DNA of 8,992 nucleotides, taken from an uncultured Prosthecobacter sp. GTDB taxonomy: Bacteria > Verrucomicrobiota > Verrucomicrobiia > Verrucomicrobiales > Verrucomicrobiaceae. The stretch lies in assembly GCA_947523045.1 (NCBI GenBank), contig CANNUR010000107.1:1-8992 (forward strand). Direction: 5' to 3'. Position 1 is the stretch's first letter. Each line of letters begins with the position of its first letter. Position numbers and translations under genes: made by a program. Positions 1 to 6,447 of the stretch are shown in pieces. The notes below the pieces were generated by a model. That model saw only the letters and a program-made list of their open reading frames with translations. It made no database searches and was not told where the DNA came from.

Positions 1-659
1 TCATGCGCACCAAGGAAGACGCGCACGACTACCGCTACTTCCCCGATCCCGACCTGCTGCCGCTGCGCACGCCGGATATCCTCGCCCGCGTGCGTCCGCA
101 GGTGCCCGAGCTGCCGCATGAAAAACGCGCCCGCTTCGAGAGCGCGTACGGCTGCAGCGCCTACGACGCCGGTGTGCTCGCCAGCGACAAGGAACTCGCC
201 GCCTGGTACGAGGCCGCCGTCGCCGCCGACCCGTCCGTGCCGGCGAAGAAAATCGCCAACTGGGTCATCAACGACCTGCTCGGCGCCCTCAAAGACACCG
301 AGGGCGGTCTCGCCGCCTGCCAGGTGCGCCCCGCCCAGCTGGCGGCGCTCGCCGCCGCCGTCGAGGCCGGCAAGATCTCCAACAGCCAGGCCAAGGAAGT
401 GTTTGCCGAAATGATCGCCAGCGGCGCTGAACCGGCTGCGGTCATCCAGGCCAAGGGCTTTGAACAGGTCAGCGATAGCGGCGCCCTCGAGGCCATCGTC
501 GACCAGATCCTCGCCGCCCATCCGGACAAGGTCGCCGAGGTCAAGGGCGGCAACGACAAGGCGATGAACTGGTTCACCGGCCAGGCCATGAAGGCCAGCC
601 AGGGCAAGGCCAACCCAAAGATGGTCACCGAGATCGTCCGCCGCAAGGTGCTCGGCTGA
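1..659 (+). CDS. gatB: Asp-tRNA(Asn)/Glu-tRNA(Gln) amidotransferase subunit B, C-terminal part (5' truncated by window)
   Basis: GatB is the tRNA-binding and kinase subunit of the GatCAB amidotransferase. It phosphorylates misacylated Glu-tRNA(Gln) or Asp-tRNA(Asn) and works with GatA, which supplies ammonia, in the cytoplasm. The first visible residues, MRTKEDAHDYRYFPDPDLLP, match the strongly conserved internal GatB block at the end of the catalytic cradle, so the ATG at position 3 is internal and the gene begins upstream. After it come the helical linker and the YqeY-like tail domain, ending in the typical GQAMKASQGKANPKMV block before a final VRRKVLG. About 218 residues are visible of a family length near 480. 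The stop is TGA at 657-659. The next gene starts within about 36 bp, so co-transcription is likely. Family assignment is firm. Confidence 0.96.
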   Translation, partial: MRTKEDAHDYRYFPDPDLLPLRTPDILARVRPQVPELPHEKRARFESAYGCSAYDAGVLASDKELAAWYEAAVAADPSVPAKKIANWVINDLLGALKDTEGGLAACQVRPAQLAALAAAVEAGKISNSQAKEVFAEMIASGAEPAAVIQAKGFEQVSDSGALEAIVDQILAAHPDKVAEVKGGNDKAMNWFTGQAMKASQGKANPKMVTEIVRRKVLG

Positions 660-695
660 GGCTTGCAGGCCGCCGCGCCTCAGCGACCCTGCGCC

Positions 696-1352
696 ATGGC
701 CCGGCCCCTCTGGATGCTCGCCGCCATCGGGGCGACCAGCAGCCTGCTGCAGGCCCATCCCGACGACGTCGTGCAGCTGCGCATCGACATCGGGCGCCGA
801 GCGCTCGACCTGCGCTTCACCCTCAACCTGCCCTGCCTGAGCCGGCTGACACCGGTCGATGCCGACCGCGACGGCCGCATCACCCCGGCCGAACTGGAAG
901 CGGCGCGCCCGGCCCTGACCCAGGCCCTGCAACGCCAGGTGCAACTGGAGATCGACGACACCCCGACCGAGCTCGGCACCGTCACCCGCATCGACCCGCT
1001 CTGGCCAAAGGGCGGCCAGGCGCCGGCGGACGATCCGGGCCGGCGCATCGACCTGCACTTCCGCAGCGACCGGGCGACGGCCATCGCCAGCTTCACCCTC
1101 GACTTCGACCTCTTTGAGACGCTCGGGCCGCTGGCCAGCGTCGAGGCGGAGTACGCCCAGGACGACCTCCGGCTGCACGTGCCCTTCACGGTCAACGCCC
1201 GCCGCTACCGCCATGTCACCGGCTTCGCCGCCGAAGCTTATTTCCAGGAACCCACCGCCGCGAGCCGGCGCTGCCCCTGGATCGCCGCCGGCCTGCTGCT
1301 GGCGTCTCTCGCTGCCCTCGGCCTGAGAATGGCCCGCCGTCGCCGCGCCTGA
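696..1352 (+). CDS. Exported, C-terminally anchored protein with one EF-hand loop; function unknown
   Basis: I do not recognise a named family. From the ATG at 696 the protein has 218 residues. A short hydrophobic N-terminus (about residues 4-20, ending LLQA before HPDD) looks like a signal peptide. A textbook EF-hand loop, DADRDGRITPAE, lies at about 55-66, with acidic or polar residues at positions 1, 3, 5 and Glu at 12. The middle is predicted beta-rich from its alternating pattern. A single membrane segment follows at about 194-211 (WIAAGLLLASLAALGL), and then an RMARRRRA positive tail. The expected topology is outside or periplasmic domain, C-terminal anchor, basic tail in the cytoplasm. 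The frame also opens from a TTG at 663, but the ATG places the signal peptide correctly. The HPDD start after the signal is loosely like the N-terminal domain found ahead of HupE/UreJ-type membrane proteins, which is only a weak similarity. It sits 36 bp after gatB and is probably co-transcribed with it. Confidence 0.75.
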   Translation: MARPLWMLAAIGATSSLLQAHPDDVVQLRIDIGRRALDLRFTLNLPCLSRLTPVDADRDGRITPAELEAARPALTQALQRQVQLEIDDTPTELGTVTRIDPLWPKGGQAPADDPGRRIDLHFRSDRATAIASFTLDFDLFETLGPLASVEAEYAQDDLRLHVPFTVNARRYRHVTGFAAEAYFQEPTAASRRCPWIAAGLLLASLAALGLRMARRRRA

Positions 1353-1376
1353 ACCACAAAGCCGCACAGACAGCAC

Positions 1377-1404
1377 TTGCATTCCGCGAAAACCCGACCA
1401 AACT
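1377..1404 (+). promoter_or_regulatory. Possible promoter for tRNA-Gln
   Basis: TTGCAT at 1377-1382 is a fair -35 box, and CAAACT at 1399-1404 is a weak -10 box after a 16-bp spacer. Initiation would fall about 10 nt upstream of the mature tRNA end. The -10 matches consensus at only three positions, so this is a tentative call. Nothing else is visible in 1353-1420. Confidence 0.25.
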
Positions 1405-1420
1405 GCTTCTCCCACCGCAC

Positions 1421-1494
1421 TACCCCTTGGTGTAATGGTAACATAACAGATTCTGACTCTGTTGTTCAAGGTTCGAGTCCTTGAGGGGTAGCCA
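1421..1494 (+). tRNA. tRNA-Gln (anticodon CTG), CCA encoded
   Basis: The full cloverleaf can be drawn. The acceptor stem TACCCCT (1421-1427) pairs perfectly with AGGGGTA (1484-1490). The discriminator is G at 1491 and CCA is encoded at 1492-1494. The D-stem GTG (1430-1432) pairs with CAT (1442-1444, one G-T pair) around a TAATGGTAA loop. The anticodon stem ACAGA (1446-1450)/TCTGT (1458-1462) holds the loop TTCTGAC, giving anticodon CTG at 1453-1455, which reads CAG (Gln). The T-arm is CAAGG/CCTTG with loop TTCGAGT. The weak T-A first acceptor pair is typical of tRNA-Gln. No T-rich terminator follows. The 3' CCA overlaps a 12-bp direct repeat that flanks the toxin-antitoxin pair. Confidence 0.97.
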
Positions 1495-1504
1495 TCCGAG
1501 GCCG
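1493..1504 (+). repeat. Left copy of 12-bp direct repeat (candidate attachment or target-duplication site)
   Basis: CATCCGAGGCCG here is repeated exactly at 2115-2126. This copy begins with the last two bases of the tRNA CCA end and ends 34 bp before the antitoxin ATG. The two copies enclose exactly the two toxin-antitoxin genes. Canonical integrase att sites usually extend further into the tRNA T-arm, so the mechanism is uncertain. Confidence 0.55.
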
Positions 1505-1538
1505 CAGAGCGGCGAAATTGAGTTTGCGAAGGTTTGCC

Positions 1539-1754
1539 ATGGACAGGATCACGTTCAATCCGAACCAATGCGGAGGCCGTCCGTGCATTCGCGGCATGCG
1601 CATCCGAGTCAAGGATGTGCTCGACCTGCTGGCTGCTGGGGTGGCGGAAGCTGAGATCCTGGAAGACTACCCGTACCTTGAAGCGGAGGATATCAGGGCT
1701 TGTCTGGAATACGCGGCTGCTGAAGCCGATCATCCGATCCTCGTCGCTCGATGA
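1539..1754 (+). CDS. DUF433 family antitoxin (DNA-binding, pairs with DUF5615 toxin)
   Basis: This is a 71-residue protein of the DUF433 family, which is commonly the antitoxin-like partner of a PIN-like DUF5615 protein. The family signature is clear: ITFNPNQCGGRPCIRGMRI at residues 4-22, with the GGRPCIRG core, followed by a helix-turn-helix-like segment VKDVLDLLAAGVAEAEILED and a second helical part ending in the acidic LEAEDIRACLEYAAAE. The ATG at 1539 is chosen over an in-frame TTG at 1518 because the family begins at about this residue and because AAGG at 1529-1532 is suitably spaced as a ribosome binding site. The stop is 3 bp before the toxin ATG, the usual antitoxin-then-toxin order. 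Third codon positions are much richer in A and T than in the neighbouring genes, a sign of transfer. Its role as antitoxin is inferred from family and context. Confidence 0.88.
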   Translation: MDRITFNPNQCGGRPCIRGMRIRVKDVLDLLAAGVAEAEILEDYPYLEAEDIRACLEYAAAEADHPILVAR

Positions 1755-1757
1755 ACC

Positions 1758-2096
1758 ATGCGCTTCATCGTTGATGCCCAGTTGCCGCCTGCTCTGGCGC
1801 GACTGCTATTCGCTCGCGGTTATCTTGCGGAACATGTGGCGGAAGTGGGTCTCCGAGATGCGGACGATTCGGCCATTTGGCAGTACGCCCTGGCACATCA
1901 AGCCATCCTCGTCACAAAGGACGAGGATTTTGCCCAGCGTGCCCGGAAAGGAAGACCCACGCCAGTCATCGTGTGGTTGCGAATGGGGAATACCAGCCGT
2001 CGGGCCTTACTGGAGTGGTTGGAACCGTTGATCCCGGACATTGAAGCCATGATTCAAGCAGGCGAAACACTCATCGAAGTTCGCCCATCGCCTTGA
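1758..2096 (+). CDS. DUF5615 PIN-like protein, putative toxin of a DUF433/DUF5615 pair
   Basis: The 112-residue product fits the DUF5615 family of PIN-like (Mut7-C-related) proteins, predicted ribonucleases. The N-terminal MRFIVDAQLPP carries the first conserved Asp (D6). GLRDADDSAI (about 31-40) gives the middle acidic cluster, LVTKDEDFAQ (51-60) the next Asp pair (D55, D57), and VIVWLRMGN (70-78) is the conserved strand near the end. All key acidic positions are present, so it appears intact. It starts 3 bp after the antitoxin stop without its own obvious ribosome binding site, consistent with translational coupling. Base composition is lower in G+C than in the flanking genes. Toxic RNase activity has not been shown by anything here and is inferred from family and gene pairing. 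Confidence 0.87.
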   Translation: MRFIVDAQLPPALARLLFARGYLAEHVAEVGLRDADDSAIWQYALAHQAILVTKDEDFAQRARKGRPTPVIVWLRMGNTSRRALLEWLEPLIPDIEAMIQAGETLIEVRPSP

Positions 2097-2102
2097 CAGC
2101 CT

Positions 2103-2145
2103 GTTGAAGACCTTCATCCGAGGCCGGCGTCACGGACGCTTCAAC
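2103..2145. terminator. Inverted repeat between convergent toxin and phytase-like genes; possible structure at both 3' ends
   Basis: GTTGAAG (2103-2109) is exactly complementary to CTTCAAC (2139-2145), and a second hairpin, GCGTC-acg-GACGC (2127-2139), sits next to it and overlaps by one base. The repeat lies after the toxin stop and spans the stop of the convergent minus-strand gene. There is no T-run on either side, so it is not a standard intrinsic terminator. A bidirectional 3'-end structure is possible but weakly supported. Confidence 0.3.
2115..2126 (+). repeat. Right copy of 12-bp direct repeat flanking the toxin-antitoxin pair
   Basis: CATCCGAGGCCG is identical to 1493-1504. It lies 18 bp after the toxin stop codon and 3 bp before the stop of the convergent phytase-like gene, so the two copies mark the edges of the low-G+C block. 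Excision between them would rejoin the tRNA-Gln 3' end to the downstream gene. Confidence 0.55.
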
Positions 2146-3011
2146 CGCCACAGCGGGGTCGGCAACTGCTCACTGATGAACCACAGGCTGCGACCGTCGT
2201 CGTCATAACAGGCCCCCTCCATCTGGCGCAGCAGCGGCGGACGGAATGATTCCGGGGCGCGTTGCAAGACGGCCACCAAGGGCTCGCCCTCGCTGATCCG
2301 CCACTCGTAGAAGTGCGTGTAGGTGGCGACCAGAAAGCGCCGGCCATCGGGGGCAAAACAGGCGGCGGTGGCCATGGCGGCATCGCGCGGACGCTTGCCG
2401 GTGTGCTCCAGCAGGGGGAAACGCAGCTCGGCGATCTTTTCCAGCGTCAGAGCCCGGCCCTCCTCCAGCGCGACCGGAAAGGCATAGACCGCGCTGCGAC
2501 CATCCTCGCGCTTGGTGACCACATGCAGGCGCCCCTCGCGCGGATCGATGGCCAGGCTTTCCGCATCGTGCCGGCCATCCGGATAGGCGGCACGCCAAAG
2601 CCGCGGCCGCGCGCTCTCCACCTCGTGGCCGGGATCGGCCGGCAGGTCGGGCTCGGGAATCTGGTACACCTGGATCGACGGACGCAGGCGGAAGTTGTCG
2701 CCAATGTCGCCGACCAGCAGCCAGGCGCGGCCCTCGGCATCCTTCCAGGCGGCGAGGTCCTCCCAGTCAAAATTCGCCGCCCCCGGCAGGCGCACCTTGG
2801 CGCGCGTGCGCCCCTGGCGGTCGATGGCGAACAGGCAGGGCTCGCCACCGGAATCGTTGTGGGTCCAGAACACCTCCGGATGGCGCAGGCTGCGCACCAG
2901 GCCGCTGGCCTCGTTGATGCGGCGGTCGGCGAGGATGGCGACGGGCTCGTCAGCCGCCGCAATGGCCGCCAGCCACAGCACGCCGGTGAGGGTGAGCAGG
3001 CGCGGGATCAT
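2130..3011 (-). CDS. Exported phytase-like (esterase-like activity of phytase) beta-propeller protein
   Basis: This 293-residue protein carries an N-terminal signal peptide (MIPRLLTLTGVLWLAAIAAA, cleavage near residues 20-21), so it is secreted or periplasmic. The mature part has the repeated acidic motifs of phytase-like propeller proteins: NEASGL (33-38), WTHNDSGG (49-56), FDWEDLA (81-87), GDIGDN (101-106), DAESLAID (149-156) and QMEGACYDDDG (263-273). In phytases such acidic residues bind calcium and phosphate. Whether this protein hydrolyses phytate or any phosphoester cannot be told from sequence alone. The frame extends upstream, but the ATG at 3011 gives a proper signal peptide. Its start is 4 bp from the stop of the amidase gene upstream on the same strand, so the two form an operon. 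It is convergent with the toxin-antitoxin pair. Confidence 0.78.
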   Translation of the reverse strand: MIPRLLTLTGVLWLAAIAAADEPVAILADRRINEASGLVRSLRHPEVFWTHNDSGGEPCLFAIDRQGRTRAKVRLPGAANFDWEDLAAWKDAEGRAWLLVGDIGDNFRLRPSIQVYQIPEPDLPADPGHEVESARPRLWRAAYPDGRHDAESLAIDPREGRLHVVTKREDGRSAVYAFPVALEEGRALTLEKIAELRFPLLEHTGKRPRDAAMATAACFAPDGRRFLVATYTHFYEWRISEGEPLVAVLQRAPESFRPPLLRQMEGACYDDDGRSLWFISEQLPTPLWRLKRP

Positions 3012-3015
3012 GGCG

Positions 3016-3768
3016 TCAGCCGAGCGGGCGCGCCGCCTCCGGCAGCAGGCGGCTGTGGTGGAAGTGGACACGGCGCAGGAACCACTGCCAGGTCGGCCCG
3101 GGCCGGCCGTTGTCGAGCAGGAAGTGCGGGCAGTTCTTGTGCGGATCCTTGATCGCCGGGCTGATGCGCGGCCAGTGGTAGTGCGGCACCACGTGGCTAA
3201 GCGGGACGCCGTAGGCGCGCATCAGGTAGGCGGTCAGACGGGCGGTCTTGTCGATCGTCAGCGCCAAATCATTGCCGCGGTGCTCGCACATCTCGATGCC
3301 GATGCTCTTGTTGTTGCCCGGACCGTCGAAGTCGGCGTGCTCGCCCTGCTCACGACAGGGCAGGTGCTGGATGGCGACGTTGTCCTGAACGGTGAAATGC
3401 CAGGTGAGGAAACCGATGCGGTTGCCGCCGGGCCGGCGCGTCGCACGCAGGGCGCCGCGCTTGAGCGCCAGGGCGTGGTTGTAGGCGTTGCCCGTGTAAT
3501 TCTGGGTGCTGTGAATGGTGATGTAGGTCGGCCGCATCGGCCGGAAGCGACCGCGACCATAACGACCGGGCGGGATGAGGTCGACCTGCAGCCCCACCTC
3601 ACGCAGCAACTGCGCCGGGGTGACCTGGCCGAGGCGGGCATCCTGGTAGCGCGCCTCCCATTGGGCGACACGGGCGCTGCGCCCGCCGCCGGGGGTCGTG
3701 CAGGCCGCGCCGATGACAACGGCGGCCAGGGCGACGGGGAGGGTGAAGGCGGCCCAAGCTGGCTTCAT
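3016..3768 (-). CDS. Secreted N-acetylmuramoyl-L-alanine amidase (Amidase_2 family)
   Basis: This zinc amidase should cut the bond between MurNAc and L-Ala in peptidoglycan, outside the cytoplasmic membrane. The 250-residue product starts with a signal sequence (MKPAWAAFTLPVALAAVVIGAAC). The Cys at 23 could be lipidated, but Gly at -3 is a poor lipobox residue. The amidase domain runs from about residue 78 to 220. ITIHSTQN supplies zinc ligand H86, TWHF has H124, NNKSIGIEMCE (152-162) is the conserved core strand, HVVPHYHW gives the second zinc His (H196), and HKNCPHFL supplies K211 and Cys ligand C213, the K-x-C-P arrangement of T7 lysozyme and CwlA-type amidases. The ATG at 3768 is chosen over a longer frame because the signal peptide begins there. 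It leads a two-gene operon with the phytase-like gene. Its role in turnover, recycling or lysis is not determined. Confidence 0.9.
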   Translation of the reverse strand: MKPAWAAFTLPVALAAVVIGAACTTPGGGRSARVAQWEARYQDARLGQVTPAQLLREVGLQVDLIPPGRYGRGRFRPMRPTYITIHSTQNYTGNAYNHALALKRGALRATRRPGGNRIGFLTWHFTVQDNVAIQHLPCREQGEHADFDGPGNNKSIGIEMCEHRGNDLALTIDKTARLTAYLMRAYGVPLSHVVPHYHWPRISPAIKDPHKNCPHFLLDNGRPGPTWQWFLRRVHFHHSRLLPEAARPLG

Positions 3769-3774
3769 GCGCCG

Positions 3775-3834
3775 ACTATGCGCCGGCTGCCGCGCTTTGC
3801 CAATCGGCGTGACGGATTTTTTTGTTTGTCTTTT
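3775..3834 (-). promoter_or_regulatory. Predicted sigma70-type promoter with UP-like A-tract for the amidase operon; leaderless start predicted
   Basis: Read on the minus strand, TTGGCA (3798-3803) is a -35 box and CATAGT (3775-3780) a -10 box, with an ideal 17-bp spacer. An A-rich stretch upstream (3817-3834, including seven consecutive A) sits at about -49 to -66, where UP elements bind the alpha subunit. Only 6 bases separate the -10 from the ATG at 3768, so initiation would fall on or beside the start codon. No Shine-Dalgarno sequence exists in that space. No convincing promoter was found for the divergent glycosyltransferase in the same 94 bp. Confidence 0.5.
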
Positions 3835-3862
3835 GGTGAAACCGGCGAAGCGGTGACCGACT

Positions 3863-4963
3863 GTGATCCTCGTTTTGACAGCCGGATTTGGCGACGGCCA
3901 CAACAGCGCTGCCGCCGCCACCGCGGAAGCCTTTCGTCACCTCTGTCCAGGTGAGGAGGTGCGGATCTGCGACCTCGTCAGCGAGGTGCTGCCGCGCCTC
4001 TCCGGCGTGCTGAAGGCCCTCTACCAGCAGGTCATCACGCATGCCCCCGCCGCCTGGCGCCTGGTCTACCGCCTGCTGGAGCACTCGGAACTCGACCCCG
4101 AGCGCAGCCCCTGGCTGGTGCCGCTCGTCCGCGGCCTGCAGGACCGGCTCGCCGCCGGCCGGCCGCGCCTCATCGTCAGCACCTATCCCCTGCACGCCGA
4201 CCTGCTGGAGATGCTGCGCCGCCAGGGCCAGGCCCTGCCGCCCCTGGTCACCGTCATCACCGACTCCATCAGCATCCACCGTGTCTGGACGCGCAAACCC
4301 AGCGATCTCTTCTGCGTGGCCGACGAGGAAACCCGCGCCGTGGTCGCCCGCCATGGCGTGCCGGAGGCAAAGATCCGCGTCACCGGCTTTCCGGTCAGCC
4401 TGCGTTTTGCCGAACCTCCGCCGCCTGCGCCGCCTCCCGGACCGGGCCGCATTCTCTACCTGCCCTCCACCCCCGCCCGCCACGTCGCCGCCACCCTGCG
4501 CGCACTGACGCCGCTGCTGCGCGACGGCGTGCGCCTGACCCTGCCGGTCGGCAAACACCGCGCGCGGCTCTACCACGTCCTGCGTGCCTTCACCGATGCC
4601 TGGCCGGACGCCCCGCTGGAGGTGCTCGGCTGGACCGACCGCATGCCCGAGCTGCTGCGCAGCCACGACGTCGTCATCTGCAAGGCTGGCGGTGCCATCC
4701 TGCACGAAGTGCTCGCGGCACGCATCCCGGCGGTGATCGACTACGTCGTACCCGGCCAGGAGGAGGGCAATGCCGAGATGCTGCTCTCGCGCGATGGCGC
4801 CCTGCGCAGCCACCGGCCGGCGGAAACCGCCGCCGCGGTGCGTCAAATCCTGGCCGACGGCGGCCGTCTGGCCGCGGCGATGCGCGAGCGCCTGCTTCCC
4901 ATCAGCGTGCCCGATGCCGCCCTGCGCACGGCACGGGCGGCCCTGGATGTCGCTGGCGACTGA
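3863..4963 (+). CDS. MGDG-synthase/MurG-like glycosyltransferase (GT28 family)
   Basis: The product is a 366-residue GT-B fold glycosyltransferase. The N-terminal half resembles the MGDG synthase N-domain: MILVLTAGFGDGHNSAA with the Gly-rich acceptor-side loop (8-12), then a helical part and LIVSTYPLHADLLE (103-116). The C-terminal half has the GT28 nucleotide-sugar site: GRILYLPST (195-203), VICKAGGAILHEVLAARIP (271-289) and PGQEEGNAEML (297-307). It should transfer a sugar from a UDP-sugar to a lipid such as diacylglycerol, or to another envelope acceptor, at the inner membrane face. Sugar and acceptor are unknown. The GTG at 3863 is the only start near the conserved N-terminus, since an in-frame TGA lies at 3854. 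A Pro-rich linker (185-194) joins the halves. It is divergent from the amidase and converges on leuC with a 2-bp gap. Confidence 0.85.
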   Translation: MILVLTAGFGDGHNSAAAATAEAFRHLCPGEEVRICDLVSEVLPRLSGVLKALYQQVITHAPAAWRLVYRLLEHSELDPERSPWLVPLVRGLQDRLAAGRPRLIVSTYPLHADLLEMLRRQGQALPPLVTVITDSISIHRVWTRKPSDLFCVADEETRAVVARHGVPEAKIRVTGFPVSLRFAEPPPPAPPPGPGRILYLPSTPARHVAATLRALTPLLRDGVRLTLPVGKHRARLYHVLRAFTDAWPDAPLEVLGWTDRMPELLRSHDVVICKAGGAILHEVLAARIPAVIDYVVPGQEEGNAEMLLSRDGALRSHRPAETAAAVRQILADGGRLAAAMRERLLPISVPDAALRTARAALDVAGD

Positions 4964-4965
4964 AC

Positions 4966-6381
4966 TCAGCCGGCGATGGCAAACACTTCGCGGGCGTCGG
5001 CAATCGAGCCGGTGAGCGCGGCGGCGGCGACCATGACCGGCGACATCAGCACCGTGCGGCCGGTCGGGCTGCCCTGGCGACCCTTGAAGTTGCGGTTCGA
5101 GGACGAGGCGCAGAGCTGGTCGCCGACGAGCTTGTCGGGATTCATCGCCAGGCACATCGAGCAGCCGGCACCGCGCCACTCAAAGCCGGCCTCGCTGAAG
5201 ACCTTGTCCAAGCCTTCCTGGCGGGCCAGAGCATCGACGATCTGCGAACCGGGCACGGCGATGGCTTTCACACCGGCGGCGACCTTGCGGCCCTTGATGA
5301 ACTTGGCGACCTCGCGGAAATCGCTCAGACGGCCGTTCGTGCACGAGCCGATGAAGGCGACGTCGATCTTGGTGCCCTTGATCGGGGCACCGGCCGGCAG
5401 CTTCATGTAGTCGAGCGCTTCCTGGATCGACACGCGCGCGGGTTCGGTGGCGGCGCTCTCCGGGGTCGGCACGGTCTCGGTGACGGCGATCGCCTGGTCC
5501 GGGCTGACGCCCCAGGTCACCGTCGGCGCGATGTCCTCGGCGCGGATGTTGACGATGTCGTCATAGACGGCGCCGGCATCCGAGGCAACCGCGCGCCACT
5601 TGGCCACCGCGGCGTCCCAGGCCTCGCCGCTGGGCGAGTAGGGGCGGCCCTTGAGGTACTCGAAGGTCTTGTCATCGGGATTGACGTAACCACAGCGGGC
5701 GCCGCCCTCGATGCTCATGTTGCAGACCGTCATGCGCTCCTCCATCGTGAAGCCGTCGAAGACGCTGCCGCCGTATTCATAGGCGTAGCCGATGCCGCCA
5801 TTGGCGCCGAGCAGGCGGATGATGTGCAGGATGACGTCCTTGGCATAAACGCCGGGGCGCAGGTGGCCGTCGACGTTGATGCGGCGCACCTTCATCTTGC
5901 CCAGCGCCATGGTCTGGGTGGCCAGGATGTCGCGCACCTGGGTGGTGCCGATGCCGAAGGCGATCGCACCAAAGGCGCCGTGGGTGGCCGTGTGGCTGTC
6001 GCCGCAGGCGATCGTCGTGCCGGGCTGGGTGATGCCCTGCTCGGGACCGACGACGTGAACGATGCCCTGCTTGCCGCTGGACAGGCTGAAGTAGGTGATG
6101 CCGAACTCGCGGGCGTTCTTGTTGAGCTCCTGGATCATGCCCTCGGCGAGCGGATCGGCGAAGGGCGACTGCTGGTTGTCGGTCGGCACGATGTGATCAA
6201 CCGTCGCGAAGGTGCGGTGCGGGTAGGCCACCTTGAGACCGAGGTCGCGCAGCATGCCGAAGGCCTGCGGGCTGGTCACCTCATGGACCAGGTGGGTGTC
6301 GATGAGGAGCTGAGTCTGGCCGTTGGCGAGTTTGCCGACGGCATGCGATTCCCAGACTTTTTCGAAAAGCGTCTTGCCCAT
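4966..6381 (-). CDS. leuC: 3-isopropylmalate dehydratase large subunit
   Basis: LeuC with LeuD interconverts 2- and 3-isopropylmalate in leucine biosynthesis, using a [4Fe-4S] cluster in the cytoplasm. The 471 residues match the family length (about 466 in E. coli). Cluster ligands are intact: C347 in FIGSCTNGR, and C407 and C410 in [13 protein letters not shown], the same numbering as the E. coli enzyme. Other hallmarks are [14 protein letters not shown] (28-41), TVDHIVPT (60-67), [20 protein letters not shown] (126-145) and the [12 protein letters not shown] block (427-437). The ATG at 6379-6381 starts the typical [10 protein letters not shown]. No Shine-Dalgarno sequence is evident. leuD is not next to it: the position where it normally follows is occupied by the convergent glycosyltransferase. 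The upstream minus-strand neighbour is about 196 bp away, so leuC probably has its own promoter. Confidence 0.97.
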   Translation of the reverse strand: MGKTLFEKVWESHAVGKLANGQTQLLIDTHLVHEVTSPQAFGMLRDLGLKVAYPHRTFATVDHIVPTDNQQSPFADPLAEGMIQELNKNAREFGITYFSLSSGKQGIVHVVGPEQGITQPGTTIACGDSHTATHGAFGAIAFGIGTTQVRDILATQTMALGKMKVRRINVDGHLRPGVYAKDVILHIIRLLGANGGIGYAYEYGGSVFDGFTMEERMTVCNMSIEGGARCGYVNPDDKTFEYLKGRPYSPSGEAWDAAVAKWRAVASDAGAVYDDIVNIRAEDIAPTVTWGVSPDQAIAVTETVPTPESAATEPARVSIQEALDYMKLPAGAPIKGTKIDVAFIGSCTNGRLSDFREVAKFIKGRKVAAGVKAIAVPGSQIVDALARQEGLDKVFSEAGFEWRGAGCSMCLAMNPDKLVGDQLCASSSNRNFKGRQGSPTGRTVLMSPVMVAAAALTGSIADAREVFAIAG

Positions 6382-6417
6382 GATGTGATGCGGTGTGCGG
6401 GGGTTGTGCCCGGCGCC

Positions 6418-6434
6418 CGCCGGCGGGGCCGGCG
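6418..6434 (-). promoter_or_regulatory. GC-rich hairpin in the leuC leader
   Basis: CGCCGGC (6418-6424) and GCCGGCG (6428-6434) are perfectly complementary around a 3-nt loop. An alternative pairing, GCGCC (6413-6417) with GGCGC (6431-6435), would exclude part of it. The hairpin lies in the predicted leuC 5' untranslated region, and with this base composition it may simply reflect GC richness. No leader peptide with leucine codons was seen. Confidence 0.3.
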
Positions 6435-6447
6435 CAGGGGGAATCCC

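Noticed and set aside
3817..3834. T-rich stretch as an intrinsic terminator on the plus strand
   Set aside because: No stable hairpin directly precedes it and no plus-strand gene ends nearby. Its distance from the amidase promoter fits an UP-like element better.
3769..3921. N-terminal extension of the amidase to 301 residues
   Set aside because: The extension has no conserved content, buries the signal peptide and runs over the predicted promoter and the divergent gene's start.
2262..3954. Long plus-strand open frames opposite the phytase-like and amidase genes
   Set aside because: These are shadows of the minus-strand genes, which have signal peptides and conserved catalytic motifs.
3776..5179. 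467-residue minus-strand open frame across the glycosyltransferase and the end of leuC
   Set aside because: It is rich in Arg, Gly, Ala, Gln and His without family motifs, and it overlaps two well-supported genes in other frames.
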